Below are positions 56,290 through 64,000 of a DNA stretch of 64,000 nt, in pieces. The stretch lies in the NCBI RefSeq assembly GCF_900101095.1, contig NZ_FNFM01000009.1, positions 73,709 to 137,708 of the forward strand, given 5' to 3'. The position numbers and the translations under genes are program-made. Each line of letters opens with the position of its first letter. The stretch's first letter is position 1. The notes beneath the pieces were generated by a model. It was not told the origin of the DNA. It did no database searches and worked only from the letters and a program-made list of their open reading frames with translations. Origin of the DNA: Actinopolyspora mzabensis. GTDB taxonomy: Bacteria; Actinomycetota; Actinomycetes; Mycobacteriales; Pseudonocardiaceae.

Positions 56290-56742
56290 TCAGCTCATCA
56301 GGTTCGCCGCCACGGTGGCGCCGAGTTCCCAGCACGCGTCCAACCCCGTCGAGTCGGGCTCTCCGGTGAGGTCCACCGGTTCGGCCACCTGCTGCCACCC
56401 CAGGCCTGTGGTGATCGAACGAGCAGCTCGGAGAGCGCCCTCGGTTCCCTCGTTGCCGTGCACGTAGATCCCGAACGGCCTGCCGCCGGTGGCGTCCAGG
56501 CACGGGTAGTAGATCTGGTCGAAGAAGTGCTTGAGCGCGCCGGACATGTAACCGAGGTTGGCCGGGGTCCCCAGCAGATACCCGTCGGCCGCGAGCACGT
56601 CGGCGGCAGTGGCGGACAGCGCGGCCCTGCGCACCACCTCGACATCCTCGATCTCGTCGGTGGTCGCCCCCTCGACGACCTTCTCGAACATCGCCTGCAT
56701 CCCCGGTGAAGGAGTGTGGTGCACGATCAGCAGTCGGGCCAT
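56290..56742 (-). CDS. Flavodoxin-like NAD(P)H:FMN oxidoreductase
   Basis: A 150-aa flavodoxin-fold protein. The FMN phosphate loop is VHHTPSPGMQAMFE (8-21), LLGTPANLGYMSGALKHFFDQIYY (~56-79) is the WrbA/NADPH-reductase-type flavin site, and GIYVHGNEGTEGAL follows. Full length and probably cytoplasmic. No redox partner is adjacent. The exact substrate is unknown. Confidence 0.85.
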   Translation of the reverse strand: MARLLIVHHTPSPGMQAMFEKVVEGATTDEIEDVEVVRRAALSATAADVLAADGYLLGTPANLGYMSGALKHFFDQIYYPCLDATGGRPFGIYVHGNEGTEGALRAARSITTGLGWQQVAEPVDLTGEPDSTGLDACWELGATVAANLMS

Positions 56743-56964
56743 GCCGTCAGTCTAGGATTCCGGTGCCGCCTCGGGGCCGAGGCGGCCGGGGCGGACTTCC
56801 CGGGGCGGATACGCCGGTCCGCGGCAATCGCGCTCCGGTCCTGGAATGCTTTTCTCCTCCGGTCCGCTCGCACGGCGTGGGGGCCCGCGGCATCGGAGAT
56901 TTCGGCCGCGTAGTTCGCCGGTTTCGTGACCACGGCACCGCTGTCTTTGCCATGATCGGGAACC

Positions 56965-57927
56965 GTGGCACGTTCCCGGCGAACCCCGGACATTCCCCGG
57001 GTGCTCAGCAACAGGGCGATCACGATCGGCGCCCTCGTGGTCGTCGGGATCACGCTGCTCTCGACGACCCTGCTGGTGGTCGTGCTGCGGGACGCGCCAC
57101 CCAAGGTGATCCTCGAAGCCGTACGCACCTCGGCGAGCATCGGAGTGGGCACGGGCGGAGCCGCCGCTCTCTGGCTGGCGGCCCGCCGACAGCGCAGCAC
57201 CGAGGTCAGCATCCTGCGGCGGGATCACGACGCCACCGAGACCCGGGTCACCGAACTCTACGGCAGGGCCGCCGAGCAGCTCAGCGCCGACAAGGCACCG
57301 GTGCGGCTGGCCGGGATCTTCGCGCTGGAACGGCTGGGCCAGACCTATCCGACGCACCGGCAGACGATCGTCGACCTCATCTGCGCCTACCTCCGTATGC
57401 CGCCGGACGCGTCCGAGGGGCAGGAGAGTTCCGAACACGGCGGTCCCCAGGAGTTCGAGGTTCGGCAGGCCGCGCAGCAGGTGCTGGTGACCCACCTGCG
57501 CCCCGCGGCGGAACCTACCGACGACTCCCTGTTCTGGCCGGACATCGCGTTGAACCTGTCCGGTGCCGTGCTGCACACCTTCACCTTCTCCCGGTGCCGG
57601 GTGCGTTCCGCCACCTTCGCCGATGCCAGTTTCCACGGTCCGGCCGTGTTCCGGGGAACGTTGTTCGAGCAGCACGCCGATTTCCGTGGAGTGCGGTTCA
57701 GCGGCCTCGGGGATTTCCGTCGCGTCGGCTTCGAGGGCGAGGGCGTGACCTTCCGCGGGGCCTCCTTCGAGGGTGAGGTGGACTTCGGCACGCACACCAC
57801 GGCCGTGCTCTCCGGCGCGATGACCCGGCTCGACAACGGTACGCGGCGCAAATGGCCCGAGGAGTGGTCCGAACGCCCCTCGTCCGAGCGAACCGGTTGG
57901 GCCGAGCTCGTGGCACGAAGAAGCTGA
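56965..57927 (+). CDS. Pentapeptide-repeat membrane protein
   Basis: A 320-aa protein with two N-terminal membrane helices (~19-42 and ~53-68), a coiled/helical linker with KAPVRLAGIFALERLGQTYP (~110-129), then a pentapeptide-repeat beta-helix (~198-285) visible as A(D/N)LxxA-type units (SATFADASFHGPAVFRGTLFEQHADFRGVRF in pieces). Similar membrane-linked pentapeptide proteins are widespread in actinomycetes and not functionally defined. GTG start. Monocistronic. Confidence 0.83.
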   Translation: MARSRRTPDIPRVLSNRAITIGALVVVGITLLSTTLLVVVLRDAPPKVILEAVRTSASIGVGTGGAAALWLAARRQRSTEVSILRRDHDATETRVTELYGRAAEQLSADKAPVRLAGIFALERLGQTYPTHRQTIVDLICAYLRMPPDASEGQESSEHGGPQEFEVRQAAQQVLVTHLRPAAEPTDDSLFWPDIALNLSGAVLHTFTFSRCRVRSATFADASFHGPAVFRGTLFEQHADFRGVRFSGLGDFRRVGFEGEGVTFRGASFEGEVDFGTHTTAVLSGAMTRLDNGTRRKWPEEWSERPSSERTGWAELVARRS

Positions 57928-58463
57928 GCGAGTCCTACGGCGGCGGTTCGATTGGTCCGAACGGGGAACCGAACTCTTCTCCGAGACGTCCCATCGGTGA
58001 TGGCCCCGCAGGGTACGTGGCCATCGGTTCGACATCGCTCGGATCGAAGAGAGTGATCGGCAGGGGAGTGAAGAAGGATGTCCTATCCGGATGGATCCGA
58101 ACTGATGAGTTGTTCCGCGGAACACTCTCCGAGGCGAGTGGCGTGCGGGAATCCCGGTGCCGTCGCGGTCGGACGGTCGGAAGGCGTGGCTTGGGGGTCA
58201 CGTGACGCGGCTTGGTGGTCGCGTGGGGCCGTCACGGCGGTCACGGGTAACCACGACGAGTACGACATTCGCACGAGATCATCCGTTCGCGTGCGTCCTG
58301 ACCGGTACGTGAGCCTTCCGGCGGGGACCTCCGCACGGCTTGGTGGTCGCGCGGCCCCGCCCTAGGTGAGCCGATTCCGGTCCCGCGCACGATTCGGGAG
58401 GGTGCACGACTCTTCCTGCGGAGGGGACCCCACCACGGTTCCCGAACTGTGGCGGCCGCGCTT
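57928..58463. other. Convergent spacer with short direct repeat, no gene
   Basis: 536 bp between convergent genes. A 16-bp sequence CGGCTTGGTGGTCGCG occurs at 58208 and again at 58337, each followed by a GG-rich block. Frames on both strands lack codon bias or homology. Confidence 0.5.
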
Positions 58464-60143
58464 TCAGCCGCCGACCAACGAACGGACCTCCGAGGTGAGT
58501 TCGGCGAGCAGCTCCCGCGCGCGTTCGCGCGCGGTTGTCAGCCCGGACACCTCGTCCGGCCCCTCGACGTGAACGATCGTCTGCAGATAGCACTTGAGCT
58601 TCGGTTCCGTCCCGGAAGGACGGACCACCACCCTCGGCTTCCCGGTCTCCTCGTCGCCCGCACCCCGCAGAATCAGCACATCGGCCTCGGGCAGCAGGTC
58701 ACGCGTTTCCACCGGGGTTCCCACCAGTTCGGTCGGCGGGTTCCGCCGCAGCAGTCGCATCGTGTCCGCCATGACCTGCGGATCCGTCATGCGTACCGTG
58801 ATCTGCCCCGTCTCGTGCACCCCGTGCTCGATCTCCAGCTCGGCCAGCCGTTCCGACAGTGTCGTGCCGGCACGTGCCAGCGTGGCCGCGAGACCGCAGG
58901 CCACCACCGCCGTGGCGATGCCGTCCTTGTCCCGCACGTGATCCGGGTCGACACAGTGCCCGAGCGCTTCCTCGTAGGCGTATACCAGCCCGCCGCCGCT
59001 CCCGTCGCCCGCGCGCATCAGCCACTTGAAGCCGGTCAGCGTCTCGTCGTAACGAGCCCCGTGCGCGTGTGCCACCGACTCCAGCATGGAAGAGGAGACG
59101 ATCGTGGTGGCCACCAGCGGATCCGCGCCGGCTTTTCTCTCGGTTGCGGCCAGTACGTGGTCACCGAGCAGCACTCCGGTCTCGTCGCCCCGCAGCATCC
59201 GCCACCCGCCCTCCGAGGTGGGAACGCCCAGCGCGCACCTGTCCGCGTCCGGATCCAGCGCCACTGCGAGGTCCGCGTCGATGTCGCGGGCCAGTTCGAG
59301 TACGGCGTCGGTGGCGCCCGGCTCCTCCGGATTGGGAAACTCCACGGTCGGGAAGTCCGGATCGGGCTCCCGCTGTGCCGTGACGAAGTGCGTGTCGGTG
59401 AAACCGGCAGTCCGCAACGCCCGTTCCAGCGGTGCGGCCCCCACACCGTGCAGCGCCGTCGCGGCCACCCGCAGTCCTCCGGCACCGCCGGCAAGCTCGA
59501 CCACTCGTTCGAGGTATTCGGGCAGCGCACGCTCGTAGTGGCGCCAGCCGCGCTCCCGCGGCACGGTGGCGGCGGCCCCCACCTCGGAGATCGCGTGTTC
59601 GATCTCGGCGTCGTACGGTGCCACCAGCGGGTCACCGCCCGCCAGGTAGACCTTGTAGCCGTTGTCGGTGGGCGGGTTGTGCGAGGCGGTCAGCTGCACT
59701 CCCGCGACCGCTTCCAGCGCCCGCGTCGCGCGGGCCAGTACCGGGGTGGGCAGCGGTTCCGGCAGTAGCCGCACGTCGAAACCGGCCGCGCACAGCACCT
59801 CGGCGGTGTCCACGGCGAACCGGTGGGAACCGTGCCTGGCGTCGTGGCCGATGACCACGGTGCCCGCCGTGCCGCGCCCACGGAGCCAACCGGCCAGCCC
59901 GGCGGTCGTGCGGATCACCACCGCGCGGTTCATCCCGTTCGGACCCGCCCGCAGCGGCGCGCGGATCCCTGCGGTGCCGAAGGCGGGCGGGCCCGCCACG
60001 CGGTCCGCGAGCTCTGCCGCGGCGTCCGCGTCCCCGGCCTCCGCGCGCCGCGTCAGCTCGGTCAGTTCCGCCCGGTCGGTCTCGTCGACCTCGCCCGCCA
60101 GCCACTCCCGCGCGGTTTCCCGGACTCGTTGGTCCCGGGGCAT
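58464..60143 (-). CDS. pmmB: Phosphosugar mutase (PmmB/PGM family)
   Basis: Alpha-D-phosphohexomutase of 559 aa that interconverts hexose-1- and -6-phosphates (phosphomannose, phosphoglucose or phosphopentose). AFGTAGIRAPL (~54-64), the phosphoserine loop GVQLTASHNPPTDNGYK with S154, the metal site DPDADRCALG and the phosphate-binding RPSGTEPKLKCYLQ near the C-terminus. The ATG was chosen with GGAGG eight bases upstream; a GTG 9 bp further up is in frame. It is 46 bp downstream of the purine nucleoside phosphorylase gene. As a phosphopentomutase-like partner it could pass ribose-1-phosphate into central metabolism. Confidence 0.92.
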   Translation of the reverse strand: MPRDQRVRETAREWLAGEVDETDRAELTELTRRAEAGDADAAAELADRVAGPPAFGTAGIRAPLRAGPNGMNRAVVIRTTAGLAGWLRGRGTAGTVVIGHDARHGSHRFAVDTAEVLCAAGFDVRLLPEPLPTPVLARATRALEAVAGVQLTASHNPPTDNGYKVYLAGGDPLVAPYDAEIEHAISEVGAAATVPRERGWRHYERALPEYLERVVELAGGAGGLRVAATALHGVGAAPLERALRTAGFTDTHFVTAQREPDPDFPTVEFPNPEEPGATDAVLELARDIDADLAVALDPDADRCALGVPTSEGGWRMLRGDETGVLLGDHVLAATERKAGADPLVATTIVSSSMLESVAHAHGARYDETLTGFKWLMRAGDGSGGGLVYAYEEALGHCVDPDHVRDKDGIATAVVACGLAATLARAGTTLSERLAELEIEHGVHETGQITVRMTDPQVMADTMRLLRRNPPTELVGTPVETRDLLPEADVLILRGAGDEETGKPRVVVRPSGTEPKLKCYLQTIVHVEGPDEVSGLTTARERARELLAELTSEVRSLVGG

Positions 60144-60189
60144 CACGATCACCTCCGGCGACGTGCGTCGATCGGGCCGGAGAGCTCGC

Positions 60190-61008
60190 TCAGGCGCGCT
60201 CGGCCAGCGAGCGCAACAGCTTGCCCATCCTGTCCGCGGCGGCCCTGCCCGCCTCCAGCACTTCCTGGTGGTTCAGCGGCTCCCCGGTCATACCGGCCGC
60301 GAGGTTGGTGACCAGCGACAGCCCGAACACTTCGGCACCTCCCGCGCGTGCGGCGATCGCTTCCTGCACTGTGGACATGCCCACCAGCTCGGCACCCAGC
60401 GTGCGCAGCATCCGGATCTCGGCGGGCGTCTCGAAGTGCGGTCCCGGCATGCACGCGTAGACACCCTCGGCCAGCGAGGGGTCGATCGAGGTCGCGATCT
60501 CGCGCAGCCGCGTCGCGTACAGGTCGGTGAGGTCGACGAACCTGGCCCCCACCAGCGGGGAGCGGGCCGTCATGTTCAGGTGGTCGCTGATGAGCACCGG
60601 CTGCCCCACGCTCATGTCCTCGCGCAGCCCGCCCGCCGCGTTGGTCAGCACCACCGTGCGACAGCCCGCCGCCACGGCGGTCCGCACCCCGTGGACGACC
60701 TTTTCCACCCCTCGGCCCTCGTAGAGGTGGGTTCTGCCGAGCAGCACCAGAACCCGCTTGTTCCCGATCCGCACCGAGCGGACCTTGCCGGTGTGTCCCA
60801 CCGCCGAGGGGGCGTCGAAACCGGGCAGTTCGGACATGTCGAGTTCGCTCTCGGGCGAGCCCAGCTCCTCGGCCGCGGGCTGCCATCCCGAACCGAGCAC
60901 CACCGCCAGGTCGTGCCCGGCGACTCCGGTCAGCTCGGCAAGGGTGGCCGCCGCGTTGCTCGCCACGGCCGCCGGATCGGGCGACTCCGATGTGCTGGAA
61001 GACGTCAC
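60190..61008 (-). CDS. deoD: Purine nucleoside phosphorylase
   Basis: Trimeric-type PNP of 272 aa cleaving inosine/guanosine with phosphate to the base and ribose-1-phosphate. [14 protein letters not shown] (phosphate site), [41 protein letters not shown] (purine site) and [29 protein letters not shown] (in pieces) are all present. It is in the same operon as the phosphosugar mutase, as in M. tuberculosis Rv3307-Rv3308. Confidence 0.94.
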   Translation of the reverse strand: MTSSSTSESPDPAAVASNAAATLAELTGVAGHDLAVVLGSGWQPAAEELGSPESELDMSELPGFDAPSAVGHTGKVRSVRIGNKRVLVLLGRTHLYEGRGVEKVVHGVRTAVAAGCRTVVLTNAAGGLREDMSVGQPVLISDHLNMTARSPLVGARFVDLTDLYATRLREIATSIDPSLAEGVYACMPGPHFETPAEIRMLRTLGAELVGMSTVQEAIAARAGGAEVFGLSLVTNLAAGMTGEPLNHQEVLEAGRAAADRMGKLLRSLAERA

Positions 61009-61160
61009 GGTCGGTCAGCCTAACCAACCAGCCCGGCACGAGTCTCTCGCCCGTGCCGGAGGTCGCTCGAGAAGTTCGGCCCGTGCGGGCCCGGCACTCC
61101 GGCACTCCAGTGCGGCGAACTCTCGTCGTGGCCCTGAGAGCCGGGCTGTCCGGCGAGCGT

Positions 61161-63011
61161 TCAGTTCCGTGTCCGGAACCGGTTCGCGGTTCGTTCCAGC
61201 AGCTGTTCCGCTTCTCGTGCCGATCCGGAAGTGGTCACTCGCACGATCCACAGATCACCGTCGATCCGCATCGCCCGAGCCGCCACGTGACGCAGCAGTG
61301 GATCCTGCTCCGCCGGGATCTCGTCGTAGGACCTGATGATCACGTTGTAGCGCAGCCGCAGCTCTCTCGTGCCGCGCGACTGGTTGCCCGCGACGTAGTT
61401 CCTGGACCGCATCTCGAAGGTGTTGTTCGCGCCGCGCTGTCTCTCCTTGAGGGCGGTTGTGTAGCCCTCGGTCGTGTAGCCGCGCTCGTAGTAGCCCCCG
61501 AACCGTTGCACCGCCAGCTCCGTACCCCCGCCGGGGGAGACGAATCGATCGGTCATGCTGCGGGTCGGTGTCTGACTGCTGTACTCCTGGTAGTGGGTCC
61601 AACCTCTGGGCACGGGCATGGTGTAGTAGCCGCCGCCACCGTCGTTGGAATGTTCGAGCGTTCCGCTGTTTTCCACCAGCTCCACCGGTTCCTGCCGCTG
61701 GAGGGTCTCGGGTCCCGGGTCCTCGTGGTTGGGGAGCACCTGTTCCCCCGCGAGTATCCGGGTTCCCACGAACGACGCTCCCGCTGCCGGGACGAACAGC
61801 AGTACCGCCGCCAGCGTCAGCAGCAACACACCCAGCGGTGAGCGACTCCTCCGTTGTGGCGGCGGCTCGCTGGGGGTGAACGGCAGTGGTCCCGGATCAG
61901 CGGCGAGCGGCGCCGAGCCCGGTTCGTTCGCTCCCCCGCCCCCCGAAGCGGTGAAGCCGCGGGAGAACCCGCCGCTGTACTGCGGACCGTTGCTGTACTG
62001 GGAACCGCCGGCGGAGGTTTCCCGCGCGCCCCATCCGGAACCCGAGGCCTGCTCCGCGGGCCACGAGTTCTCGGACCGCCCACCACGTTCCGAATCGGAG
62101 CTCTCCGGCAGCGGTGTCCGCACCGTCGCCGACTCCTCGGGTACCAGTCCCGCGAACGGCTCCGTCCCGGGCTCCGGCAACAGCGGCTGCACGAGACCGC
62201 GCACCTCGCGCAGCGACATGCGTCGCCGCGGCTCCTTGACCAGCAGGGCGGTGATGACCTCACCGATCGGGCCCGGTCTGGCGGTGCTGGGGACGGGACC
62301 GTTGACCACCGAGTTGATGGTGGCGACCGGATTGTCGTCGGTGTCGTACGGCGGCACGCCCTCGGCGGCCGCGAACAGGGCCGCGCCCAGGCCCCAGAGG
62401 TCGGCCGCGGCGGTGACGGTCTCACCGGCCGCCACCTCCGGAGCGATGAACGCCGGAGTACCCAGCATGATCCCGGTGCGGGTGAGCGTGGGCTCGGCCA
62501 CGTTGCGGGAGATGCCGAAGTCGCTGAGCTTGATCCGCCCGTCCGCGGCCAGCAGGACGTTGCCCGGCTTCACGTCCCGGTGCACCACACCGGCCTGGTG
62601 CGCGGTCTCCAACGCGGAGGCGACCGAGTCGATCACCACGGCGAGTTGGCTGTCGTCGAGCGGGCCGTGGTCGGCGATGATGCTCGCCAGGCTGTGCGAG
62701 GGCACCAGCTCCATCACCACGAACGGCTCATCGCCCTCGCGGGCGACGTCGTAGAGCGTGACCACGTTGGGATGGGTCACCACCGCCGTGGCGCGCGCCT
62801 CCCGCAGCGTGCGTTCGCGGATCTCCGCGGCCTCGGCCTCCGGGATGCCCGGTGGTAGCCGCACAGCCTTGATGGCGACCGGCCTGCGCAGCAGTTCGTC
62901 CATGCCGGACCAAACCGAGCCCATCGCGCCGCCGCCGATCCTGGCGCGCATTCGGTACCGGTCGGCGATCAGTCGACCGATACTGCTTTCTTCCGGTTCC
63001 TCCTTGGGCAC
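61161..63011 (-). CDS. Transmembrane Ser/Thr protein kinase (PknB type)
   Basis: A 616-aa Hanks-type kinase. The glycine loop IGGGAMGSVW is at ~25-34, ATP lysine K48, catalytic HRDVKPGN with D146, DFG at 164-166, and APE at ~191. A disordered Gly/Ser/Pro juxtamembrane region spans ~285-390, a single TM ~392-415, and an extracytoplasmic domain ~420-616 has no PASTA repeats and contains YYTMPVPRGWTHYQEY. The extracellular part looks like a DUF-type sensor fold found after actinobacterial kinases. GTG 63011 was chosen. The substrate is not evident from the neighbours. Confidence 0.9.
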   Translation of the reverse strand: MPKEEPEESSIGRLIADRYRMRARIGGGAMGSVWSGMDELLRRPVAIKAVRLPPGIPEAEAAEIRERTLREARATAVVTHPNVVTLYDVAREGDEPFVVMELVPSHSLASIIADHGPLDDSQLAVVIDSVASALETAHQAGVVHRDVKPGNVLLAADGRIKLSDFGISRNVAEPTLTRTGIMLGTPAFIAPEVAAGETVTAAADLWGLGAALFAAAEGVPPYDTDDNPVATINSVVNGPVPSTARPGPIGEVITALLVKEPRRRMSLREVRGLVQPLLPEPGTEPFAGLVPEESATVRTPLPESSDSERGGRSENSWPAEQASGSGWGARETSAGGSQYSNGPQYSGGFSRGFTASGGGGANEPGSAPLAADPGPLPFTPSEPPPQRRSRSPLGVLLLTLAAVLLFVPAAGASFVGTRILAGEQVLPNHEDPGPETLQRQEPVELVENSGTLEHSNDGGGGYYTMPVPRGWTHYQEYSSQTPTRSMTDRFVSPGGGTELAVQRFGGYYERGYTTEGYTTALKERQRGANNTFEMRSRNYVAGNQSRGTRELRLRYNVIIRSYDEIPAEQDPLLRHVAARAMRIDGDLWIVRVTTSGSAREAEQLLERTANRFRTRN

Positions 63012-63480
63012 GCCCCGATTGTCCAACAGCCCGCCACACCCGCTCCACAAGGTGTTCGGGCGACTCCAGCGGCGTGGTACCGGGCGAAGCGGTCCGGCAC
63101 CGCCGTGCCGCACGACTTCCGGGAGTGAACGGACAGCGCCGCCGAATTACCCTCGCCCGTGTTCCCTGCGTGTTACGGACAGTGAAGTTTCCCACGTGAT
63201 CGGCTTCTCCGGAAGCCGGTCGCGCGGCCGGTTCGTCGCCGAAACCGGCGGAAACGCCGTGACGGGACGCGAAACACCCTGCTCCGTGAGCCGGAACGAT
63301 CGGGTGTTTCGGGCGATCGTGGGCTAAGTTTGACGGTGATCGGGTCATCGTGGCTGGTCCGGACGGCACAGCCGTGCCGTCGCCCGGGGTTCGTGCCCGG
63401 CCCGCCACCACGAGTGCAGGCGATGACGGAAGCACCGGTGTGCGGACCGTGTCGCGGCGCCGCCGGCCCGGAACGCCACG
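63012..63480. other. Divergent spacer kinase / mrpA, no gene
   Basis: About 470 bp before the tandem repeat. No gene, terminator or clear operator recognised. Confidence 0.4.
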
Positions 63481-63537
63481 GCAGACCCGCAACGCCACAG
63501 CAGACCCGCAACGCCACAGCAGACCCGCAACGCCGCA
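63481..63537. repeat. 19-bp minisatellite in mrpA leader
   Basis: Three head-to-tail copies of GCAGACCCGCAACGCCACA (third copy one change, CGCA end), starting right after a partial copy and ending nine bases before the Shine-Dalgarno of mrpA. Confidence 0.9.
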
Positions 63538-63552
63538 GCAGGGGAGGGATTC

Positions 63553-64000
63553 GTGCTCGCGCTGGTGACCTCGCACCTGCTGGTGGCGTTCCTGCTGCCT
63601 CCGGTCGCGATGCGCCACACCCGCGCCGCCTACCTCGTGGCCGCGCTGCCGCCCGCCGCGGCGTTGTGCTGGGCACTGGCGCACACGGCGGCGGTGCTGG
63701 CCGGTGATCAGCCCGTCGAGCGGGTGACCTGGTCGGCGACGCTGGGGCTGGAGTTCGTGTTCCGACTCGACGCCCTGGCACTGGTGATGACGCTGCTGGT
63801 GTCGGGGATCGGCGTGCTCGTCCTGCTGTACTCCAGGTGGTACTTCGAGACCCCGAGCGGCGACGCGAAACGTTCCGCCCCACTGTTGCTGGCCTTCGCG
63901 GGCGCCATGTTCGGGCTGGTGCTGGCCGACCACCTGCTCACCCTCTACATCTTCTGGGAACTGACCACGATCTGCTCGTTCCTGCTCGTCGGCCAGTCCG
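63553..64000 (+). CDS. mrpA: Na+/H+ antiporter subunit MrpA/MnhA (5' part)
   Basis: The first 149 codons of a large membrane subunit, cut by the window edge. The GTG start has GGGGAGG five bases upstream. Visible: N-terminal helix (LVTSHLLVAFLLPPVAM), LGLEFVFRLDALALVMTLLVSGIGVLVLLYS (in pieces ~72-102) with the conserved FRLDALAL of MrpA/NuoL-type proton-pumping subunits, and DHLLTLYIFWELTTICSFLL containing the essential glutamate of TM5. MrpA works in a multi-subunit sodium exporter important for halo- and alkali-tolerance. Confidence 0.88.
   Translation, partial: MLALVTSHLLVAFLLPPVAMRHTRAAYLVAALPPAAALCWALAHTAAVLAGDQPVERVTWSATLGLEFVFRLDALALVMTLLVSGIGVLVLLYSRWYFETPSGDAKRSAPLLLAFAGAMFGLVLADHLLTLYIFWELTTICSFLLVGQS

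Noticed and set aside
57928-58463. A short minus-strand gene in the convergent spacer
   Set aside because: The 88-aa frame is Pro/Arg-rich, low complexity and without start-site support.
63481-63537. CRISPR array
   Set aside because: Units are contiguous with no spacers, only three copies, and there are no cas genes. The same reasoning excludes the arrays at 8981 and 38855.

Overview
This window comes from a high-GC actinobacterium of the order Pseudonocardiales. Actinopolyspora or a close halophilic relative is the best guess. Three things point there: a stand-alone glycine/sarcosine N-methyltransferase for glycine betaine synthesis, an Mrp-type Na+/H+ antiporter starting at the right edge, and mycothiol-type redox enzymes beside actinobacterial signature genes (glpR, XRE/DUF397 pair, EphD-like fusion). 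The genus is an inference; no rRNA is present.

Layout. 0-2.5 kb: diguanylate cyclase and bluB. 2.6-16.6 kb: a core block in the same order as M. tuberculosis Rv0981-Rv0996 (mprA-mprB-pepD-moaB2, SAF protein, ruc/FmdB, 5-FTHF cyclo-ligase, galU, moeA-like glp, rimJ, glpR), but with a deoR-galT pair inserted between mprB and pepD. 16.7-20 kb: tRNA-Ala(CGC), a strong terminator, decayed sequence, a mycothiol-dependent nitroreductase, a DUF1330 gene and a small membrane protein. 20.1-23.9 kb: a tightly overlapping minus-strand operon for D,D-dipeptidase, alanine-racemase-family enzyme, D-Ala-D-X ligase and membrane acyltransferase. Its modules resemble a VanC-type resistance set with a split VanT. 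24.7-29.5 kb: catalase, animal-type haem peroxidase, betaine-pathway methyltransferase. 29.6-35 kb: IclR regulator, EphD-like hydrolase/dehydrogenase fusion, LysR regulator divergent from an MFS exporter. 35-40 kb: D-galactonate (De Ley-Doudoroff) genes with a GntR regulator. 40-42.5 kb: an AT-richer XRE/DUF397 island with small unrecognised genes. 42.6-50 kb: ceramidase, lysine 6-aminotransferase, a DesK/DesR-like two-component system divergent from an ABC-2 exporter. 50-52.4 kb: pmt and rsmI (cf. Rv1002c-Rv1003). 52.5-61 kb: upp, chitinase, glycosyltransferase, flavodoxin-like protein, pentapeptide protein, phosphosugar mutase, purine nucleoside phosphorylase (upp-pmmB-deoD resembles Rv3309c-Rv3307). 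61-64 kb: a Ser/Thr protein kinase and the start of mrpA.

Regulation visible in the DNA is unusually rich. There are twin TCTCAG-N5-TCTCAG boxes before both the response-regulator gene and the pepD gene, a perfect 9-9-9 CIRCE element before ruc, a DasR-type site before the chitinase, and palindromes before deoR, the DUF1330 gene, the EphD-like gene and dgoD/gntR.

Repeats. An imperfect ~110-170 bp intergenic repeat occurs twice (10.1 and 35.7 kb). A small palindrome related to CGATTTC-N4-GAAATCG recurs mainly between convergent genes. Short tandem minisatellites (7, 14, 17, 19 and 24 bp units) sit in several spacers. No CRISPR, phage or intact insertion sequence was seen.
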